Source: an uncultured Porphyromonadaceae bacterium
Lineage (GTDB): Bacteria > Bacteroidota > Bacteroidia > Bacteroidales > Muribaculaceae
Length of the DNA: 64,000 nucleotides
Reading direction: 5' to 3'
Assembly: GCA_937921035.1 (NCBI GenBank)
Contig: CALEUL010000023.1
Location: forward strand, 1 to 64,000
The notes below the pieces were generated by a model that was not told where the DNA came from, ran no database searches, and was given only the letters and a program-made list of their open reading frames with translations. Shown piece by piece: positions 34,648 through 44,000 of this stretch. Numbering within the stretch: position 1 is the first letter of the stretch; the number at the start of each line of letters is the position of its first letter. Both the position numbers and the translations under genes were made by a program.

Positions 34648-36116
34648 TATTCAGCGGCTTTTTTGTTCATGGCTATGCGTGCCTCCAGCTCCCAGGTACG
34701 GATGCGGTCCTTGTACAGGTTGTTGGCATTCATCTTGTTGATGTCCAACGCATGGTCGGAGTTGTCTTCCCAGCGGCGGCAGAAGTATACGACGTCGTAT
34801 ACGCGGCCGATCTGGTGGTGGCGCGAGAAAGCGAGACCGAGAGCATAATCTTCGCCGTAGCTTGTGTTAGGCACATGAATTTCACGGAGGAGGGGAGTGT
34901 AGAATGCGCGGGGAGCACCGAGACCGTTGATGCGCAGAGCGTTGTTGCGGCCGTTTTCGGGAGTCCATTCCTTATGGTCGATTACGCCCGGCGGAATGGT
35001 GTTCATGTCGATGTCCGTAAGTTCGTAGGTGCCTACGACCATAGCCGAGTTGTTGTCGTAGAAAGCCTTTACCATCTTGGCAAGAGTGTTTTCGTCGGAA
35101 TAAACGTCGTCAGAGTCGAGCTGAACACAGAATTTGCCTGCTTCGGGATGGTTTGCTCCAACATTCCAGCAGCCGCCGATACCGAGGTCTTCGCGAGCAG
35201 GAATGATATGGATAACTCTGGGATCAGAGGTGAATTCTTCGATGGCCTCGCTGGTGCCGTCGGTCGAGTGGTTGTCGATGATGATAAGATTGAAGGGGAA
35301 ATCAGTCTTCTGGGAGAGGACGCTCTTTATGGCATCGCGGATTGTGCGCACGCGGTTGCGTACGGGGATGATTACAGAAGCTTCGTTGGCAAAGTCGCCG
35401 CGGTTGAATTCAATTTTGTCGAATTTGGGTGCGAGATAGCCGCCGATAGCCTTGAGATGGTCTGTGCATGCCTCTTCCATTTCGATCTGCACGCCGCGGT
35501 TCTTGGGATCTACATAGTCGAAAATCTTTTCGCCGCTCTTGCGGTTGTCTACAGTAACGTCGCTGTACAGATATTCATTAATGTGTACGATGGGTGCGAC
35601 ACGGCTGATACGTAGGCGAAGGTCATAGAGACCGGCAGCTGTGTACTGCTTGTTGATACCGGCAGCGGCTTTCTTGAAGTCGGCGGTGTTGAAGAACAGC
35701 AGCGATCCGAAGTTGAAATCGTCGCGCAGCGAGCCAAACTGGTAGTCGATAACGGGAGCATTGCTCCTTACGCCGTCAACAACTGTATAATGGTCGGCAT
35801 ACAGCATGCCGGCGTTTGTATCCTGGGCAATCTTTACGAAACGGTCGAGGGCGAAATAGCCGGGGACGAGGGTATTCTGCTTTGTGTACAGCAGGATATA
35901 GTCGGCGTCGGCATTTTCTGCGATAGCACGCATTGTTGCCGAAGATGTAAGCGCGTCTATATGGAGGATGGCGCAGCCACCGCATGGTTTGGCTTCCGCG
36001 TCAGTTGCAAGAAGTGTGATTTTGTTTACGAGATGGCTTTCCTGCAGGCCGGCGAGAGTTGCCGCTACCTGAGATTCGTCGATGTAGGGGACAAAGCAAT
36101 GGATTGTCGGTTTCAT
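34647..36116 (-). CDS. Tandem family 2 glycosyltransferase
   Basis: The 489-residue protein has two GT-A-like halves. The first, residues about 1-230, is degenerate (IHCFVPYIDESQVAATLAGLQ, ADYILLYTKQNTLVP). The second, about 255-480, is a full GT2 domain: ASVIIPVRNRVRTIRDAIKS, IIIDNHSTDGTSEAI and VQLDSDDVYSDE (the metal-binding DxD). The acceptor is unknown. It precedes DUF4922 by overlap and follows the amidase by 27 bp. A partner nucleotide-sugar enzyme could be DUF4922. Confidence 0.85.
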   Translation of the reverse strand: MKPTIHCFVPYIDESQVAATLAGLQESHLVNKITLLATDAEAKPCGGCAILHIDALTSSATMRAIAENADADYILLYTKQNTLVPGYFALDRFVKIAQDTNAGMLYADHYTVVDGVRSNAPVIDYQFGSLRDDFNFGSLLFFNTADFKKAAAGINKQYTAAGLYDLRLRISRVAPIVHINEYLYSDVTVDNRKSGEKIFDYVDPKNRGVQIEMEEACTDHLKAIGGYLAPKFDKIEFNRGDFANEASVIIPVRNRVRTIRDAIKSVLSQKTDFPFNLIIIDNHSTDGTSEAIEEFTSDPRVIHIIPAREDLGIGGCWNVGANHPEAGKFCVQLDSDDVYSDENTLAKMVKAFYDNNSAMVVGTYELTDIDMNTIPPGVIDHKEWTPENGRNNALRINGLGAPRAFYTPLLREIHVPNTSYGEDYALGLAFSRHHQIGRVYDVVYFCRRWEDNSDHALDINKMNANNLYKDRIRTWELEARIAMNKKAAE

Positions 36117-36143
36117 GATAAGGTTTTATGGATATTAAAAGAT

Positions 36144-39101
36144 TTATTTACGTTTTGGATTTGGGTCGGCGAAGAAATCGAGCACCTGTTTCATAAGGTG
36201 TGTGCGGTGCTCGCTTTTTTCGATGGTCTCGAATGGGAAACCGATAACAACGGTACGGTAGTTTCCAGCATCGAAGGCTGTGCCAGCCACAAGGTTGTTT
36301 TCGGAGTAGCGCATGAGGGTGCAGCCGCGTTTGCTGTCGGCCGGGTAGAACGAATCAGGCGATTCTACGACGTAGCAGTCGGCGTTGAGCTCGTTGGAGA
36401 ACTTGTAGTCGCCTTTGGTAAAATCTTTAAAACGAGTGGGAACCTGATAGGCTTCTCCAGTTACCGATGCCTGGTCTACACGCCAGTGGTAGCCGAGGAC
36501 GTCGGTGGCGAATTTCTGGTCGGCCTTGGCAGTTTCTTCATCGGAGTTGGGGTTATCCCAGAGGTCGGAGGCGACAAACGCGCCGCTTACAAAGAAGGAT
36601 GTTCCGTTCTGGGCGAGGGTAGCGATGCGGTTCTGCAACTCGCTGGGGAAGGTTTTGAAACGTGTGCCGTATGCGCCGCGTCCCTGCTTAATTTCTTTCT
36701 GTTTGCCAAGAATCAGGTCCACGGTCTTGGGAGTGGCTGTAGCATTGCAGAATGCCTCGACGCTGGAAGATACGAAGCCTCTGCCGGATGCGGCAATCGC
36801 CTGCCCGTGGGTATATACATAGTCGAATGTGTTGCCTGCGATAACTTTGTTCTCGTAGTTGGCACGGGAAGCGCCGAATCCGGCAGCATCGTCGTCCATC
36901 CAGGGAATGTCGCGGCGGAATTCAAACTGACTACCTATATAGGAGATATCGTAGAGGTAAGGAACGCCGTGGTCTCTCACATCGTAGAAACCGGCGATTT
37001 CGCCGGAATCAAAACGGTCGGGTGCGCTCACACGGGTAAAGCCGTTCACAATCATCACGGGTTCGCCTGGCTTATCGCAGAGAGCAAGTACTTCCGATGC
37101 AAAGGATACACCGCCGTCGTTTCCGGCTATTATGCGGTAGGAGTGTATATCACTGTCGCTTACGGTAACTGTATATTCCGGTTTGTCTACCTTGGCGAGC
37201 TGTGTGAAAGCACCTTCGCCCTTGCGTTCCTCCACAATGTAATATGTGGGCATTGCGGTTTCCTCAAGGCTGTCAGGGGTGGCCTGCCATGTAAGGCGGT
37301 ATTTGCTTCCGTTATCCTTAGTGATGGAGAATGCGTGTACAGGCAGAGGCTGAACCACGTATGCGCGGCCGTCGCGGTGTGCAAGGAACTTGAGCATGCC
37401 TTTGTAAATGGCACGAGAAACGGTGAAGCGGAATGCCGGGTCGAGACCGTAGGACATATCTGCGAGGTTCTGATGCGACAGCAGTTCCAGAAGCATGGAT
37501 GGAACCTCGGGAATGCGTGCCTCGGCATAGCTCTCGTCCCACATGCCGCGACGCGTCCAGTTGGGCTCGAAAGAGCTGCGCACATCGTCCACTATCTGTG
37601 TCTGCACAAGGTTTACAAGGTCTCGCGAAGCATTGCGCGAAGATCCGTTGCCAAGTGTGTTGCCTTTGGTGCAGTATATGGCGAGGGTGCCTATGATGGA
37701 ATCGTTTGTCGTTGTTCCTGCATCGGTATGGAAAGCGAAGCTCAGGTCTACGGGAATGTTGAGGCCTTCGCGGTCCGGAAGCATGGATGAGCCGCCGGCA
37801 AGCCAGTTCACCCAATGGCCACGCGAAAGGTAGTCGTCGTTATAATCTTTTACGTAGTCGGTTGGCGTGAATACGCTGTCGGGAGCACCTGCCCACTGCA
37901 GGAAGTAGCGGGCACCTTCGGTGAAGCGCGGGTAACCGCTGGTAACATATTCATATTCGATATCGTCAAGCGGTTCTTTGACGATACGGGCGACATTACC
38001 CATGCCGCCGCCAATCTTTACGGCATCGGCGCTGACGGTATGACCTTTCTCGCCATCGTTCAGCAGTTCTACTATTGCACTCTCGTTTCCTTTTTCAAAG
38101 GGAAAATGACCGAGGTAGATCCATGTGCCGCCGCCCATTTTCTGGTTTACGCGGAAGTTCTTGTCGCCGGCTGCCGTATGAATCCGGTAGTGTGCCGCCG
38201 GGCTTGCATCGGGTTCGGATGTATATGAAACGTAAACTGCGTATGTTCCGGCCTGAGGAATAGAAGCACTCCATGTGGCGGTTGCTGTAGCGTGGTCGCT
38301 TCCGGAGGTTTCGGCAACGACTGCGGTGCCTTCGGAGAAAGGATGGTCGCCGTTATGTAGTTCTGCTTTGTCGTAGGCGAAAGCAGCTTTCTTCGACCGT
38401 TTGAAATTGCCCTTTGTGCTGAAGTTGCCTTTGCTGAATTTGCTGCCGTCATTGTCTACGATAATTTCGGTAGTGTTTATGTCGCGCTCGCGCGGGCTCA
38501 TTACATAAGCGCCGGCGTTCTCAAGCATCGGCATAAGGAAAGGCATCACATAGCTTTGGGTGTAAAGATCCTCCACTGTCTGCATCACTCGGGCGCGCTG
38601 CCATTCCCATCGGTTGAGCTTTGGCTCGAAATACCATCCGTGGCTCTGCCACATGGCAATGTTGCTGCCGTCAAGGCCGAGCGGTGCCGGGGCAGCTTCG
38701 AGACGCTTGACGAAATGAGTCTTTTCTTTAGGAGCGATGTTCTTCTTTTGCGAGAAAAGATACATGTTTTCCAGCGATTTGTCGCCGGCTTTCACAACAA
38801 CTTTGTATTTTGCGTAGCGGGAGCCGAGTGCCGAGCGACAATCGTTCTTGAAGGCTTCGTAGGATTCCTTTGTAAATGGTATATATGCTCCTTCCTTGCT
38901 CAGGCTAATTGTTATGGTCTTTTTCTTCTGGTTAACCAAAACTTTGGTTACTTTAAGTTTTCCAATGCCTGTAGTGCCTGGAAGATAGGTAGATACTGTT
39001 TTTGCTATCGCGTCTTCCTGTGCTCCTGCGTAGACCGGTGCGGCCCCGGTTAAGGCTGCGGATATCGACAGGCAGACGGCTATTGTGCTTAGTTTATTCA
39101 T
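36144..39101 (-). CDS. Secreted Amidase_3 with golvesin-like insert and FnIII domain
   Basis: The 985-residue protein has a signal peptide (about 1-25) and an Amidase_3-type zinc amidase: AMWQSHGWYFEP (His), SPRERDIN, DLSFAFHTDAGT (His) and VPSMLLELLSHQN (Glu). Inside the amidase, about 240-375, lies a golvesin/CBM-like insert (WSASIPQAGTYAVYVSY, GTWIYLGHFPFEKGN). An FnIII-like domain follows at about 615-690 and a long C-terminal region of unknown fold. Such proteins cut the MurNAc-L-Ala bond; some are mis-annotated as xanthan lyase. It is first in the run, under the promoter at 39148-39179. Confidence 0.85.
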   Translation of the reverse strand: MNKLSTIAVCLSISAALTGAAPVYAGAQEDAIAKTVSTYLPGTTGIGKLKVTKVLVNQKKKTITISLSKEGAYIPFTKESYEAFKNDCRSALGSRYAKYKVVVKAGDKSLENMYLFSQKKNIAPKEKTHFVKRLEAAPAPLGLDGSNIAMWQSHGWYFEPKLNRWEWQRARVMQTVEDLYTQSYVMPFLMPMLENAGAYVMSPRERDINTTEIIVDNDGSKFSKGNFSTKGNFKRSKKAAFAYDKAELHNGDHPFSEGTAVVAETSGSDHATATATWSASIPQAGTYAVYVSYTSEPDASPAAHYRIHTAAGDKNFRVNQKMGGGTWIYLGHFPFEKGNESAIVELLNDGEKGHTVSADAVKIGGGMGNVARIVKEPLDDIEYEYVTSGYPRFTEGARYFLQWAGAPDSVFTPTDYVKDYNDDYLSRGHWVNWLAGGSSMLPDREGLNIPVDLSFAFHTDAGTTTNDSIIGTLAIYCTKGNTLGNGSSRNASRDLVNLVQTQIVDDVRSSFEPNWTRRGMWDESYAEARIPEVPSMLLELLSHQNLADMSYGLDPAFRFTVSRAIYKGMLKFLAHRDGRAYVVQPLPVHAFSITKDNGSKYRLTWQATPDSLEETAMPTYYIVEERKGEGAFTQLAKVDKPEYTVTVSDSDIHSYRIIAGNDGGVSFASEVLALCDKPGEPVMIVNGFTRVSAPDRFDSGEIAGFYDVRDHGVPYLYDISYIGSQFEFRRDIPWMDDDAAGFGASRANYENKVIAGNTFDYVYTHGQAIAASGRGFVSSSVEAFCNATATPKTVDLILGKQKEIKQGRGAYGTRFKTFPSELQNRIATLAQNGTSFFVSGAFVASDLWDNPNSDEETAKADQKFATDVLGYHWRVDQASVTGEAYQVPTRFKDFTKGDYKFSNELNADCYVVESPDSFYPADSKRGCTLMRYSENNLVAGTAFDAGNYRTVVIGFPFETIEKSEHRTHLMKQVLDFFADPNPKRK

Positions 39102-39147
39102 TGTCAGGTATATAATTCACGGGTGGTGCTAACCACTACTTCAGAAG

Positions 39148-39179
39148 CAAAGTTAACACAAATTGAATTAATACTCAAA
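39148..39179 (-). promoter_or_regulatory. Promoter of the peptidoglycan-salvage operon
   Basis: On the minus strand TTTG (39179-39176) and TAACTTTG (39155-39148) are 20 bp apart, a perfect consensus match, about 47 bp before the amidase ATG. Confidence 0.8.
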
Positions 39180-39236
39180 CAATTTTTACATTATTTTGAT
39201 AATGAAAACGTTTTTTTATTCTGGTAAAATAAAAAA

Positions 39237-40214
39237 TCAGCCGCGATAACCTAAAATATGACTTATCGAAAGGAAAATGTCCCTAAAAAACAGGCGCGTC
39301 GGTGTAATGAAAGGAATAAAGCGCGTGGATTCCGTCGCGGAGAAAACGCGTAGCTTGCCCGGATGGCAGACAACCTCGATGCACTCGCCCATAGCTATCG
39401 CATCGCCGTCGATGTGCGCCGCACCGGAGTTTTTACGCCGTATGATTGCCGAAGATGTGCGGATAGTCTCCGCAAGTGCGTTCTTGCCAATGAAACCGGT
39501 AATCATGTCAACCCCCACAATGGCGCGGGAGAGAATGTCGCCGCCGTGGACAATGGTGATGTCGAGTTCGCCGTCGGTAACGGAGGCCTCCGGAGCTACA
39601 AAGGCATTGTTGCCGTACTGCGACGCATTGCAGCACACCACAAGGAAGGCTTTTTCGGTTATTACGCGTCCGCCTGCCTCGATTACATATTCCTCGGGCA
39701 TGAATTTCACGTACTCGTTGATTGTGTTTTTAAGGTACATGAGTATGCCGCGGCGTTTCTGGCGCGCACACCGTTCGCTTACGGCGGCATCAAAGCCTAC
39801 GCCGAATGTACAGAAAAACGGCCTGCCGTTTGCTGTTCCGTAGTCGGACGCTATTATGTTCTTCTGAGCGATGGCGTTGAGGGCGCTGTCTATGTCTACA
39901 GGAATGCCGAGATGGCGGGCAAATCCATTGCCCGAACCAGCCGGAATAATGCCAAGGGCGGTATTTGTGCCTATAAGGCCGGAGGCTACCTCGTTGATGG
40001 TGCCGTCGCCGCCGCAGGCAAGCACGGCCGGACGGTCGGCTGCTGCGGCTGCTGCGGCAAGTTCGCGGGCATGACCTGGATAGCGTGTAGAGGCGACTTC
40101 GAAATCTATTCCCATCTTATGCAGCCGTTTGCATATATGCGGAACGATTTTGTGCTTGGAGATATTTCCCGAAGCCGGATTTACTATCAGCAGGTACTTC
40201 CCGTTCTTTTCCAT
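39237..40214 (-). CDS. Diacylglycerol kinase family lipid kinase
   Basis: The 325-residue protein is a DAGK-catalytic-domain lipid kinase: YLLIVNPASGNISKHK at the start, then AVLACGGDGTINEVASGLIG (GGDGT nucleotide motif) and LGIIPAGSGNGFARHLG. It phosphorylates diacylglycerol or a long-chain base such as sphinganine; the latter is relevant in Bacteroidales. It starts 8 bp after prfB, so is co-transcribed. Confidence 0.9.
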   Translation of the reverse strand: MEKNGKYLLIVNPASGNISKHKIVPHICKRLHKMGIDFEVASTRYPGHARELAAAAAAADRPAVLACGGDGTINEVASGLIGTNTALGIIPAGSGNGFARHLGIPVDIDSALNAIAQKNIIASDYGTANGRPFFCTFGVGFDAAVSERCARQKRRGILMYLKNTINEYVKFMPEEYVIEAGGRVITEKAFLVVCCNASQYGNNAFVAPEASVTDGELDITIVHGGDILSRAIVGVDMITGFIGKNALAETIRTSSAIIRRKNSGAAHIDGDAIAMGECIEVVCHPGKLRVFSATESTRFIPFITPTRLFFRDIFLSISHILGYRG

Positions 40215-40222
40215 ATTTGGTT

Positions 40223-41342
40223 TTATTGTTCTTCTTTTTCAGAGAACTCCATAAGATATGCCTTGATAAAATCGTCTATCTCGCCGTCCATCACACCGTT
40301 AACATCGGAGGTCTGGTAGTTGGTGCGGTGGTCTTTTACACGGCGGTCGTCGAAAACATAGCTTCGTATCTGCGAGCCCCATTCGATTTTCTTTTTGCCG
40401 GCCTCTATTTTGGCCTGCTCTGCCATACGGTGGTCAAGTTCTTTGGCGTATAATATGGAGCGCAACTGGCGCAGGGCGTTCTCCTTGTTCTTGGGCTGAT
40501 CTCGCGTCTCGGTGTTCTCAATAAGAATTTCTTCTTTTTCACCTGTGTAGGGATCTGTAAACTGGTAGCGCAGACGAACACCCGATTCGACTTTGTTCAC
40601 GTTCTGGCCACCGGCACCTCCGGAACGGAAAGTGTCCCACGACAGCAGTGCCGGTTCGACCTTAATTTCGATTGTATCGTCCACCAAAGGAGTTACGAAT
40701 ACCGAAGCAAAGGACGTCATGCGTTTGCCCTGGGCGTTGTATGGCGATACGCGCACAAGTCGGTGCACGCCGTTCTCGCTCTTGAGGAAGCCATAGGCGA
40801 AATCACCTTCGATGTTAAGCGTACAGCTTTTAATGCCGGCCTCGTCGCCTTCCAGCAGGTTGGCTACAGATAGTTTGTAATTATGTGCTTCGGCCCAGCG
40901 CATATACATGCGCATTAGCATCGATGCCCAGTCCTGGCTCTCGGTGCCGCCGGCACCGGAATTTATTTTGAGCACGGCGCTCATTATGTCGCCTTCGCCA
41001 CGTAGCATGTTGCGAAGCTCAAGTTCCTCCAGCAATTTCTGTGCATGGGCATATGCCATGTCTACGTCTTCTTCGGTAACAACTTCGTCGCGCAGGAATT
41101 CTACAGAGAGTTTAAGCTCGTCTACCGCGCCTTCGAGTTCGTTATAGTCTGCAATCCATTTTTGCAGGTCTTTGATTTTCTTCATCTGTCGCTGTGCGGC
41201 CTCTGCATTGTCCCAGAATCCGTCGGCCATAGTGCGCAACTGTTCTTCTTCAACGGCTATTTTCTTCCCGTCGATGTCAAAGATACCTCCTCAGCGCAAG
41301 CATACGCTCAAAAGTCTCTTTTAATTGTTCCTGTGTAATCAT
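40223..41342 (-). CDS. prfB: Peptide chain release factor 2, programmed +1 frameshift
   Basis: The gene consists of two frames joined at 41280/41278. The first 21 codons (MITQEQLKETF ... RRYL, from ATG at 41340-41342) end at an in-frame TGA; skipping one T continues with DIDGKKIAVEEEQL for 351 more residues (372 aa in total). The GGQ peptidyl-hydrolysis motif is SGGAGGQNVNK near residue 243, and SPY stands at the codon-recognition SPF position (VSPYNAQGKRMTSF). RF2 reads UAA and UGA and so autoregulates its synthesis. The downstream lipid kinase begins 8 bp after it. Confidence 0.95.
41276..41291 (-). promoter_or_regulatory. prfB: prfB programmed frameshift site
   Basis: The coding strand reads AGGAGGTATCTTTGAC. 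This is an internal Shine-Dalgarno-like AGGAGG, three bases, the slippery CTT, then the UGA stop followed by C: the classical RF2 element. Confidence 0.95.
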
Positions 41343-41370
41343 TGTTTGTTTTTTTGGCTTGTTTTATTTG

Positions 41371-41402
41371 CAAAATTAATAAAAATGGAGCAAACCTACA
41401 AA
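41371..41402 (-). promoter_or_regulatory. Promoter of prfB overlapping the trkH start
   Basis: On the minus strand TTTG (41402-41399) and TAATTTTG (41378-41371) are 20 bp apart. The -33 element lies inside the first codons of the divergent trkH (ATG 41385). Confidence 0.7.
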
Positions 41403-43292
41403 CAGCGGCGCTCCTGCGCTTGTTTTAGAAGCATGAAAGAGGGATTGAAGAACAGATTTCTCCGTATGTTGCGCACAGCGGAGGACCGAGGCCGGATAAC
41501 CCGATTGTCCCGAGATGTCAAGGGTATTGCGGGGCTCGGATCGCGTGTCCTCGGGCTTGTGCAGTACCTCGCCTCGATAGCCTGTTTGGTGGCGATGCTG
41601 CTGTATGTCGGTTTCGAGCCCGATGCCCTGGATCGTACCATAATAATGAAGGTTGTGCGTATATCGCAGATAATATTCATAGCCTATGTCGCCAACAGTG
41701 TGATATTCCGGCCGGAGCGGGCACATAGCAGAACGCTGATGCGGCAGATCTGCAATCTAGTTGTCCTGCTTACCATAATCCCGGCTATCTGGAGCCATTG
41801 CGGAGGAACAGAGAATCCGGTAGTGCATTTTATGCACGGGCGTCGTTTTCTTTTCATGTGTCTGGGTATTTATGCGGTAGCGGAAGTATGTTATGGTTCC
41901 ATGCAGCTGTTGGGCCGACGCACGAATCCGTCGCTCATCCTATCGGTTAGTTTTGTTATTTTTATCCTGTTGGGCTCGTTTGCCCTGATGTTGCCCAAAT
42001 GTACTGTCGGGCCGCCGCTGCGGTATATCGATGCGTTTTTTATGGCTGCCAGCGCTGTAAGCATGACTGGGTTGTCGACAATCGACACCGCGCAGGTATT
42101 TACTCCGCTGGGCTGGACAGTGATGGCTGTACTCATGCAGATTGGAGCCTTGGGTGTGCTTACATTCACAAGTTTCTTCGCTATTTTCTTCAGTGGCAAC
42201 TCTTCCATATATAGTCAGATGCTTATGCGCGATTTTGTCTACTCCAAGTCCATGAGTGCCCTGGTGCCGGTTATTCTCTACATTCTGTCGTTTACACTGA
42301 TTATAGAACTTGCCGGTGCCGCAGCGATATATTTGAGTCTGCCCGATGATTTTCTCGGCTCGCTGGAGGAGCGCCTCTTTTTTTCAGGTTTCCACTCCTT
42401 GTCGGCTTTTTGCAACTGCGGATTCACCACATTGCCTCACGGCATGGCAACTCCGGCTCTGATGAACGGAACTCCGGCATTTTTTATTGTAATGATAGTT
42501 CTTATTCTTGCCGGTGGTATCGGTTTCCCTAACTTGGTTAACTTCCGCGATGTTATCGGGGAATATCTGCGGCGCATGAAGTCGAGGATATTGGGACGGG
42601 AAATAGTCAGAAAGGTGCATGTTTACGATCTCAACACCAAGCTTGTGCTGCTGTTCACCGCCATTTTCTTTGTTGGCTTCGCCTTCAGTTTCTATATCCT
42701 TGAATATAATCATTCGCTTGCAGGGATGCCGTTGGAGAAGAAGATAATCCAGTCGCTGTTCTGCTCGGCCACAGTCCGCACTGCCGGATTCGTTACAATA
42801 GCGCCCCAGCAATGGCTTGGAGTAACCTTTCTGATGGCGGTGTTCCTTATGTGGGTCGGCTGCTCGTCGCAGTCGATGGGCGGCGGTATAAAGATAAACG
42901 CATTCGTGGCAGTCCTTCTCAACTTCCGCTCTATCGTATTCGGACAGAAAGGGGTGACGGTGTTTGGCCGTACGATTGCGCTTTCGTCTGTGCGCCGGTC
43001 CAACGCCGTGGTGTGCTTCTCAATTTTTGCGATGGTTGCATATTGCTGCGTGCTTATGATTTTAGAGCCTCAGCTTCCGGCTGGATCTGTTGCGTTCGAG
43101 GTTTTCTCGGCACTCACAACCGTGGGAATGTCGTTCGGCGTAACACCGGAGTTAGGCGATATATCCAAATTCGTGCTTGCCACAGCCATGTTTCTCGGGC
43201 GCGTGGGAATTATTTCTGTGCTGTGCGGAATAGTGGGTAACAGGCCGGATATTTCAGGAAATCTGCCCGAGGATGATATTATTGTCAACTGA
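41385..43292 (+). CDS. trkH: TrkH family potassium uptake protein
   Basis: The 635-residue membrane protein has four K+-channel-like P-loops: AASAVSMTGLSTID, FHSLSAFCNCGFTTLP, FCSATVRTAGFVTI and SALTTVGMSFGVTP, each with the selectivity glycine. Extra N-terminal helices (about 50-170) precede the channel core, as in Bacteroidota TrkH. I start at ATG 41385; an alternative ATG at 41433 is in frame. It works with the TrkA subunit 14 bp downstream. Confidence 0.93.
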   Translation: MEQTYKQRRSCACFRSMKEGLKNRFLRMLRTAEDRGRITRLSRDVKGIAGLGSRVLGLVQYLASIACLVAMLLYVGFEPDALDRTIIMKVVRISQIIFIAYVANSVIFRPERAHSRTLMRQICNLVVLLTIIPAIWSHCGGTENPVVHFMHGRRFLFMCLGIYAVAEVCYGSMQLLGRRTNPSLILSVSFVIFILLGSFALMLPKCTVGPPLRYIDAFFMAASAVSMTGLSTIDTAQVFTPLGWTVMAVLMQIGALGVLTFTSFFAIFFSGNSSIYSQMLMRDFVYSKSMSALVPVILYILSFTLIIELAGAAAIYLSLPDDFLGSLEERLFFSGFHSLSAFCNCGFTTLPHGMATPALMNGTPAFFIVMIVLILAGGIGFPNLVNFRDVIGEYLRRMKSRILGREIVRKVHVYDLNTKLVLLFTAIFFVGFAFSFYILEYNHSLAGMPLEKKIIQSLFCSATVRTAGFVTIAPQQWLGVTFLMAVFLMWVGCSSQSMGGGIKINAFVAVLLNFRSIVFGQKGVTVFGRTIALSSVRRSNAVVCFSIFAMVAYCCVLMILEPQLPAGSVAFEVFSALTTVGMSFGVTPELGDISKFVLATAMFLGRVGIISVLCGIVGNRPDISGNLPEDDIIVN

Positions 43293-43306
43293 AAAATACT
43301 ATAGAA

Positions 43307-43996
43307 ATGAAATATCTTATAATAGGATTGGGAATATATGGCGAGAACCTTGCCCGCGACCTTGTTGAACTGGGACACGATGTTATAGGCGCCGACATAA
43401 GTCCGGAGGCTGTCAACGATATGAAGAACTACATATCCACGGCGTATCTTATAGACTCTACTGAGGAAAACCAGTTGGCGGTTCTGCCTTTACGCAATGT
43501 AGATCTGGTGATAGTGGCGATAGGCGAGAATTTCGGAGCAAGCATAAAAACCGTGGCACTTTTAAAGAAAATGGGTGTGAAGCATATATATGCGAGGGCC
43601 ATAGATAAACTACACGAAGCCATTCTGCAGAGCTTTAATCTGGACCGGATAATTACGCCCGAGCAACGTGCCGCGAGCGATCTCAGCTACGAACTTGAAT
43701 TCGGTTCGTCGGTGATAACTCTTGGCGTCGGAGTTGACAACTGTGTTATGAATGTCGGTGTGCCGGCATATCTTGTGGGTCTTTCGTACGAAGACGTGCG
43801 CAAACATCTGATGACAGGCTTCGAAATCAGCCTTGTGGCTGTATGTCGCCCCACCGAACATACCAATCTGCTTGGTCTTAAAAGAAATAGACTCACTTTA
43901 TTGGATCTGAGTGGCGAGAGCGTTCAGAAAGGCGATGTGATGACGATTTTTGGCGCGCGCAAAGATATGCGTGCGCTCAGTAAGAAAGCCGAATAA
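43307..43996 (+). CDS. trkA: TrkA family potassium uptake regulatory subunit (KtrA-like)
   Basis: The 229-residue cytoplasmic protein has an RCK-N Rossmann domain with IGLGIYGENLARDL (nucleotide-binding GxGxxG) and the acidic DISPEAV, followed by an RCK-C domain (about 150-229). It gates TrkH in response to nucleotides. It is co-transcribed with trkH and convergent with the ABC ATPase gene, which ends 4 bp away. Confidence 0.93.
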   Translation: MKYLIIGLGIYGENLARDLVELGHDVIGADISPEAVNDMKNYISTAYLIDSTEENQLAVLPLRNVDLVIVAIGENFGASIKTVALLKKMGVKHIYARAIDKLHEAILQSFNLDRIITPEQRAASDLSYELEFGSSVITLGVGVDNCVMNVGVPAYLVGLSYEDVRKHLMTGFEISLVAVCRPTEHTNLLGLKRNRLTLLDLSGESVQKGDVMTIFGARKDMRALSKKAE

Positions 43997-44000
43997 CTGT

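Noticed and set aside
35790..37790. 666-codon plus-strand open frame
   Set aside because: Antisense to the glycosyltransferase and amidase genes; a codon-bias shadow.
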